DNA from: Ophiura sarsii
Taxonomy: Eukaryota > Echinodermata > Ophiuroidea > Amphilepidida > Ophiuridae
DNA length: 64,000 nt
NCBI GenBank assembly: GCA_035610835.1
Contig: CM069442.1
Span: 64,687,800 to 64,751,799, forward strand
Direction of reading: 5' to 3'
Position 1 is the first letter of the stretch. Every line of letters starts with the position of its first letter. Positions 58,363-64,000 of the stretch are shown here, piece by piece. Made by a program: the position numbers and the translations under genes. The notes below the pieces were generated by a model. It was not told the DNA's origin. It made no database searches and was given only the letters and a program-made list of their open reading frames with translations.

Positions 58363-60018
58363 TTATTGCTTTTGTAGTTGAGACTTGAATACTTGGGTGC
58401 TTGTTGCGTTGACTATTGATTCTGGTAGACTGTTCCACTCAGTTATGGTGCGTGGAAAAAATGAAAATTTGTGTGATTGAAGTCTACTGTGGTAGTGGAT
58501 GAAACTTTTGGAGTTATTCAAACGAGAGAGACGGGTAACTGGTGTAAGATAACGGTCGCCGGGGATGTCGATTTTGTCGTTGACGATCTTGTACATTGTC
58601 GTTAGACGGGTGTTTCTCCTCCTGGTCTCTAAGGATTGCCATCCAAGGTTGTGAAGAAGTGATGTGACGGTGCCTTTAGTACGCTGAAAGTTTGACTTAA
58701 CGAACCTGGATGCGCTCCTTTGGATCCTCTCGACACGCTTTATATCCTTCTTCTGGTAAGGGTCCCATACTGCACTGGCAAACTCGACATGAGGTCTAAC
58801 TAAGCTGAAGTAGGCTGTTTCTTTCAGTGATTCTGGGCAGTTGTACAAGTTGCGACGGATACACCCAAGCATTCGGCTGGCTTTAGATGTTGCATGGCCG
58901 ATGTGCGTGTTCCAACCCAAATCGTCTTGAAGATGAACTCCTAGGTAAGGGTGAGACTTAACAACCGATAATGTTTGGTTGCACAGCTGGTAGTCTTGAT
59001 GCTCTTGGCTCCTGGAGTTGGTGATGTGCATCACATAACATTTGCTGGGGTTAAACTGCATCTGCCAATCATGTTGCCACTTTGTGAGTTGGTCTAAGTC
59101 GTCTTGCAGTCCTCTGGCATCAGATGGAGATGAGACGGTTCGGTACACCAGTGCGTCGTCTGCAAATAAGCGAGTAGATGATGAGATTTGATCTGGCAAG
59201 TCGTTTATATACAGTAGAAACAATAGTGGCCCGAGAACAGTCCCTTGTGGAACACCAGAGTCTACGCCAACAGATGTAGATGTTCTGCCTTCAAGGATGA
59301 CTCTTTGAGAACGACCGATTAAGAATGATGATATCCACGACAGCAGCTGGTCACTGATGCCAAAGTGTTTGAGCTTGAAGAGAAGTCTTTGGTGTGGTAC
59401 ATTGTCAAACGCTTTGGTGAAGTCAAGGATGACAACGTCTGTGGTCTTCTTTTTGTCTAAGGCGGTACTGAGGTCGTTGTGCGTTATGAGTAGTTGAGTG
59501 TCGCAAGAACGTCTCTTCCTAAAACCATGTTGATTGTCAGTCAGGATACTGTGGTCATCAAGGTGATTCATGATCTGGCTGTGTATTATGTGCTCCATCA
59601 CCTTACAACATATGCTGGTCAATGACACTGGTCTGTAGTTCTTCGCTTCAGCACGATCTCCCTTCTTGTGGATTGGTGTAACATTGGCCAGTTTCCAGTC
59701 TTGGGGTAGTGTACCAGACTTTAGAGATGCATTGAAGATTGAAGAAAGTATAGGCGCTATCTGAGGGGCCAGTATCTTCAAGAGCCGGCTAGGGAGGTCA
59801 TCAGGTCCAGACGCTTTTGATGTTTTCAGATTACTGAGTAGCTTTTCTACACCAGGTGGAGTGATAGTGAAGCCTGGCATCGCAGGGAATGCAGATGAGG
59901 TCATGTTTGGTATCCTGGATGTATCTTCTCTCGTAAAAACAGACTTGAAGTATGAATTAAGTATTTCACACTTGCCTACAGCATTCGAGACTAGCTGGCC
60001 TTGATGACGGGAGGTCAC
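58363..60018 (-). CDS. LINE reverse transcriptase part
   Basis: About 550 codons open to a stop at 58363. RT motifs in order: SGPDDLPSRLLK, WKLANVTPIHKKG, NYRPVSLTSICCKVME, QHGFRKRRSC, VILDFTKAFDNVPH, GVPQGTVLGPLLFLLYINDL, and the catalytic FADDALVY. The C-terminus has YLGVHL and VRPHVEFASAVWDPY. This is the CR1/Jockey group. It normally copies its own RNA at the nicked target. The reading frame is entered from a different frame than the endonuclease, so the preserved RT is not translated as one protein with it. Confidence 0.88.
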   Translation of the reverse strand: MTSRHQGQLVSNAVGKCEILNSYFKSVFTREDTSRIPNMTSSAFPAMPGFTITPPGVEKLLSNLKTSKASGPDDLPSRLLKILAPQIAPILSSIFNASLKSGTLPQDWKLANVTPIHKKGDRAEAKNYRPVSLTSICCKVMEHIIHSQIMNHLDDHSILTDNQHGFRKRRSCDTQLLITHNDLSTALDKKKTTDVVILDFTKAFDNVPHQRLLFKLKHFGISDQLLSWISSFLIGRSQRVILEGRTSTSVGVDSGVPQGTVLGPLLFLLYINDLPDQISSSTRLFADDALVYRTVSSPSDARGLQDDLDQLTKWQHDWQMQFNPSKCYVMHITNSRSQEHQDYQLCNQTLSVVKSHPYLGVHLQDDLGWNTHIGHATSKASRMLGCIRRNLYNCPESLKETAYFSLVRPHVEFASAVWDPYQKKDIKRVERIQRSASRFVKSNFQRTKGTVTSLLHNLGWQSLETRRRNTRLTTMYKIVNDKIDIPGDRYLTPVTRLSRLNNSKSFIHYHSRLQSHKFSFFPRTITEWNSLPESIVNATSTQVFKSQLQKQ

Positions 60019-61520
60019 GGTTGGGTCTAATTAGCTTCATTGGGATGTGCTTCTTGGCTAGCTTTAAGATACCATCTCTGAATGACCGCCAATTCTCCTC
60101 AACAGACTTCTGGTCAGGCTTGGACTGAAGAAAGGATGTACAGAAGTTGTCAGCTTCCTTTGCTAGAGCATCACCATTCATCTTTCCATACAGGAACACT
60201 TTACGTGGGGGAGATTTGACACGATGCGGCTGGATGTCAATTTGGACCAAGATTGAGTCGTGTTTGCATAATCCCAGGCCTGGCATGTGGAAGACGTCAT
60301 AGACTGATGATGGGTTTGTGGTCAAGAAGAGGTCGAGAAGGCTTTCAGTATCATCAGTATGGTGGGTGGGCTCGGTGATCATCTGAGACAGGTTAAGTTT
60401 GGTAACCATTTTCAATAGTTGCTGACACAGTAGGCCTTTGTTTGCATACTTCTGGATGGTATGAGAAGGCCACTCTATTTCTGGCAGGTTGAAATCACCT
60501 CCAATCCAGATGTTAGGCGAATTGTTGGCACCGTAAATTTTGTTGATAGATGAGTCAAGTTCTTCTAGACTGGCGATACCATCATTCGGAGGGCGGTAAT
60601 AACTTCCTACAAAAATTGATCTGGAGCCTTTAATCTGCAACTGTGCCCAAATAACTTCACAATCTGCGTCAAGGTCTGGTCTGTGCGTTAAGATGAGATC
60701 ATTACGGTAGGCTATGAAGACACCACCTGCACCTTTACCACCACTACGGTCTTTACGGATTACGCTGTAGTTTTCTGGGAAAATCTCGCTGTCAAGGATG
60801 TCTGGGTTTAACCATGATTCAGTTCCCAATATGATGTCCGGGTCGGATGACTGTATCATATTTTCCAATTCCTTTGTTTTGTTTTTCACACTTTGGCAGT
60901 TAACTACGATGACCTTAAGTTTCCTACCTCGTCCACTTCTTGGTTTGGATGAACTCCTGGTATGCGAGTTAGTTGATGAGGTCCACCTTCTGCTGGATCC
61001 AAATGAGGCTGTAGATGTGGCGCCATCCTTCGGTGATGAAGTGGCTGCGGGGTTACCCATCCAGAAATCAGGATCATCAATGGCAGAGCTGCTTAATGGG
61101 TCAAAGGGGTTGGGGTGGGTGAAATTGGTGTCACCTCGTAGAATGCTAAAACTGAAGTTAGGTGTGCCACAAGCACAACAAATCCATGAAGCGTCAGTTT
61201 TGTTGAGGCTATTATATTCATCGGATGTCATGAGCATACAATCCTTGTGGTACCATAAGCAACAGGTGTCACATCGTACCGCTTGTTGGCCCCACTTGCA
61301 TGCAAGATGACATACCTGGCATGGGTACTTGGAAGGGCGCGGCCCAGGGTTGGTCTCAAGGTCACCCGATTGCAGCAGTAAAAATGTGCACAAGAAATGC
61401 AGCAAAACACATTTCTTTGACCTGGCAACATCTAGCTTCGGTTTATGAGAGTTGTATATCAGGATTTGATGACATTTAATACTGTTTAATGGTCGAATGA
61501 GCGAATTTCTAGGCCTGGTT
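59966..61520 (-). CDS. LINE PHD finger and endonuclease part with 2A-like motif
   Basis: Open from about 61520 with no ATG in this frame, so the start is lost, non-AUG or frameshifted. A hydrophobic VLLHFLCTFLLL is followed at once by GDLETNPGP (61340-61363), matching the 2A consensus D(V/I)ExNPGP except Leu for V/I. Next come a PHD-type zinc finger (CQVC, CDTC, WYHKDC, WICCAC), a Ser-rich linker, and an APE endonuclease (VIVVNCQSVKNK, GTESWL, GGDFNLPEIEW, KHDSILVQI). The frame ends at 59966, where the EN-RT linker is missing. Confidence 0.82.
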
Positions 61521-61545
61521 TAATGAGCGAATTTCTAGGCCTGTA
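61490..61545 (+). repeat. Two-copy tandem repeat at the LINE 5' side
   Basis: AATGAGCGAATTTCTAGGCC occurs twice with a 28-bp period. It may be the 5' repeat of the LINE's promoter region or its flank. Confidence 0.5.
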
Positions 61546-61799
61546 ACTAGCTGTAAGGAGCTCTATTAATAAGCTTGCTAAAATTATAATATAACCAAAA
61601 GGGCTAGCAGGGAAGATGAGACCTGCTCTGCTGAAATAGTGTGTTTTCAGAGGAAATCAATTACAAACCATGAAATACTCGGTACTGCGCTTCGTACAAG
61701 TTGCAAAATCTTCCAAAGAGATAAACAATGAATCAATCAATCAATTGTTCATTAAAGTAGCCAATCATGGGGCAGGTTGGTTAAATAAACTCGTACTCT

Positions 61800-62058
61800 G
61801 AATATCCAATAGTAAGCTGGTTCCCAGGAACTACTTTTTGTGTACATTTAGCATTATGAATCCCACAATGCAGCGAACCACTAAAGCCTTGAAATATACG
61901 GCTGTTTCTATTGTAAACACGTTTCACCGGTCCATGTGGTGACGTTGACAGCCAGCCTATGTGTGCGGTATTCCTATGTGCAGCGTAGCGTGGGTTTCGC
62001 AGCGTTTTGTCAATAATTCTATTATAATATAATTCGTCAAGACGTATTAAGACACGCT
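61800..62058 (+). promoter_or_regulatory. Probable promoter and 5' UTR of the downstream gene
   Basis: The region before the ATG at 62059 has more CpG than its surroundings (ACGTTGAC, GCGTAGCG, GCGTTTTG) and no clear TATA box at typical spacing. Placement is inferred from the exon. Confidence 0.35.
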
Positions 62059-62103
62059 ATGCTTTGTGCCGCTCAGTTCGTAAGACGTTTTTCGACATCA
62101 CAG
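62059..62103 (+). CDS. Putative first coding exon with mitochondrial presequence
   Basis: ATG then MLCAAQFVRRFSTSQ, followed by a strong donor GTGAGT at 62104, phase 0. Arginines, no acidic residues, and an RRFSTS ending are typical of a matrix-targeting presequence. Further exons were not found before 64000, so the gene cannot be named. This is a short exon and could be coincidental. Confidence 0.5.
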
Positions 62104-64000
62104 GTGAGTATTTTGAGGGAAAACTAGGCTAGGTACAACAAATTATGGCCAAGCCGACCCGGTGACGTGAAATAAGCTTCTTCATAATAATTAATACATT
62201 ACATGCAACGTCAACGATCGTGATTTTCTTTCAATGCATCATTAAATGTCAAATGAATGTCTATGATGTATTCAAATGTCATGATGATGTAAAACAGCAG
62301 AAGGTATTATAGTATGGAAATAAACTAGAGCGTCACTTGTCTCATCACATACACTGTATGTGATGACAAGTGTAGTGATCGTGATGATACAGTCTCACTA
62401 CAGTAACAATGAATGTTACAATGATTAACAATGTCAATGTACTGTATTATAAATTATAAATTATTCGGATCATGTCATGCCTGTTTTAAGTAATTAGTGT
62501 ACTATAGCTGTATTTGTTATATTGTATGTAGCCTAGTGTAGGACTGTAGGCTGTAGCCTGTAGGTATGAATGAATGAAAACAACTTGAGTTATTAAGCGC
62601 GTTTCCAAAAACACGATCACTGCGCTTTACAGGAATTACATATAAAAAATGAATACATTAAAAATACCAATCAAAAAACATTAACATAGGTTGAAAACTA
62701 ATTAAATATTATAATGTAATAACAGATACAATGTATTTTTAAAACGGTAGTGTAAAGCTGTATCAATCATGCCGCTGTATGTAATTTGTAAATTATAGGT
62801 CAATAAATGCGTATGCATGTTGTTTCGAGAGAAATTAGACAAATTAATGCACGTGCGCTGATGTTGATGTGTGAATAATGGCTATTTATAATCTCAACAG
62901 TTTAATACATAACTCATCTAATTTTGATTATTTAAACTATAGTTTTTAACTTTTGAGTTATTTATTATCCCCAGTTCGTATTAAGTTTATTGTTTCTTTT
63001 TGTTGACCCATTTGCTGAGCGTGCATGGATGACCATAATTATAATCCCCATTCTCTGGAGCGCTCAATAACTTCTATTCACAATAATGCCTAGATGGATG
63101 CTGATTACATAATATGCCATGTCATGAGGTGGTTTTTCCAAGCATGGACTTTAATTTATGCACAGACTTATAAGGTTATAATAATCATCTTAATAGTGGA
63201 ATAAGGTGAATTTCTTTGGAAAAGAAATTCGCCTTAACGTCATTTTAAACAATAGATTTCGCCCTAAACGAACAAAAGACGGAATAAAACGCATTATTCT
63301 CTGTCGCCTTAATGACGGTTTTAAGCATATAATACTATACTTCATTATAAGTCCATGTTCCACTTGAAGATGGTTAGGCTGACTTCATGTTCCCCTGCAT
63401 TGTCGGCTCTGTCTCATCGACTGTATCCGTACAGTCAAGTAATGGACTTATACATGTACATGTAGTAGTCAATTTTCAGTGGTCACTCACTGTCATGGAG
63501 TTGGAGAAGCCTATGGATGAGTTTAGCACAGGGTACTAACATATTGCAGGTGCCAACATCATTGTTTTTACCGTGAAAGTTATTAAGGCTGTGGTCGACA
63601 CACCGTATGTCGACACAAAGCATATCCCGACATGTCGCTATCAATATATCGACATAATTTGTTCCCCCTCAAGACTTCCAAAATACCCAAGAGCCTGATT
63701 TTGAAGGTAAACAAGTTTACATTTTGACACTATAATAACAGTTTGGGATTGCAGGCCGAAAAACGCGAATCTGGGTCAAAGTATAGGCACTGGAATGTCC
63801 GTAATTGTTGATATTTCATATGTTCACCGAGTTGCTAGTTTGTCAATATTAATACTTTTATATGTTGCGCCTCGGAATAGTTTTACCTAGATTGACGGCG
63901 CATTATAAATGCCATTATTATTATTATTATTATAAAGTGTACACTGCTTCAAAATGATATTATTGTGGATTAATTGTGAATTTTCAGGCCTTTGAAATTT
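62104..64000. other. Presumed first intron, no exon recognised
   Basis: Contains a hairpin at 62336-62374 (CTCATCACATACA and complement), an inverted pair at 63200-63237 (AAGGTGAATTTCTTT, AAAGAAATTCGCCTT), and a LINE-type tail at 63894-63934 (CGCATTATAAATGCC plus ATT repeats). Confidence 0.45.

Larger units (their letters stand above)
58263..61520 (-). mobile_element. CR1-type LINE, broken but recent
   Basis: A near full-length LINE on the minus strand with a PHD finger, APE endonuclease and reverse transcriptase. The 3' region ends in TTGATG repeats (about 58281-58300). The coding part is interrupted once, between endonuclease and RT. The good preservation elsewhere suggests a fairly young insertion. 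Confidence 0.85.

Noticed and set aside
60798..61310. 170-codon open frame on the plus strand
   Set aside because: It is the antisense of the well-supported LINE endonuclease region.

Overview
The window looks like genomic DNA of an invertebrate deuterostome, most likely an echinoderm or hemichordate relative. The evidence is spliced animal genes with GT-AG introns, a CR1-type LINE with a PHD finger and a 2A-like motif (a combination known from sea urchins), and AT-rich introns crowded with cut-and-paste transposon remnants. No bacterial features, operons or CRISPR arrays are visible. There is one 100-N assembly gap at 18913-19012.

Layout. (1) 732-7164, plus strand: the 3' part of a multi-exon gene for an apparently secreted protein with the order EGF, a Cys-rich CGGC module, VWC, VWC, Ig, Ig. 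The Ig pair strongly resembles the first two Ig domains of UNC5 netrin receptors, but the gene stops right after them, with no TSP1, transmembrane or ZU5/death region. The last large intron holds a 1.4-kb palindromic Tc1 element and a hAT MITE. (2) 7.2-16 kb: repeats, including fold-back MITEs, a decayed L2/CR1-like LINE and a Harbinger-type MITE. (3) 16091-17206, minus strand: an intact single-exon class A GPCR with a TATA box. (4) 17.3-27 kb: a gene desert with Harbinger, mariner-like and other TIR elements and a dimeric tRNA-derived SINE. (5) 27235-51003, minus strand: an 11-exon PM20D1-like M20 metallopeptidase gene. It has two phase-compatible candidate terminal exons (33527-33723 and 27235-27434), separated by a 23-unit, 63-bp minisatellite. 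Its introns carry many inverted-repeat elements and decayed copies of exon 5. (6) 51.4-58.2 kb: more MITEs, including twin 373-bp TTAA-flanked palindromes nested in a larger element. (7) 58363-61520, minus strand: a CR1-type LINE with a 2A-like motif, PHD finger, endonuclease and reverse transcriptase, broken by a deletion and frameshift between endonuclease and RT. (8) 62059-62103, plus strand: a probable first coding exon with a mitochondrial-type presequence, its gene running out of the window.

The host genes show no obvious shared pathway. The points most worth attention are the soluble UNC5-like architecture, the duplicated last exon of PM20D1 with the minisatellite between the copies, and the density of long inverted repeats in introns, which would put long RNA hairpins into pre-mRNA. 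Splice sites, phases and domains were read by eye; family names rest on motif recognition and no database was searched.
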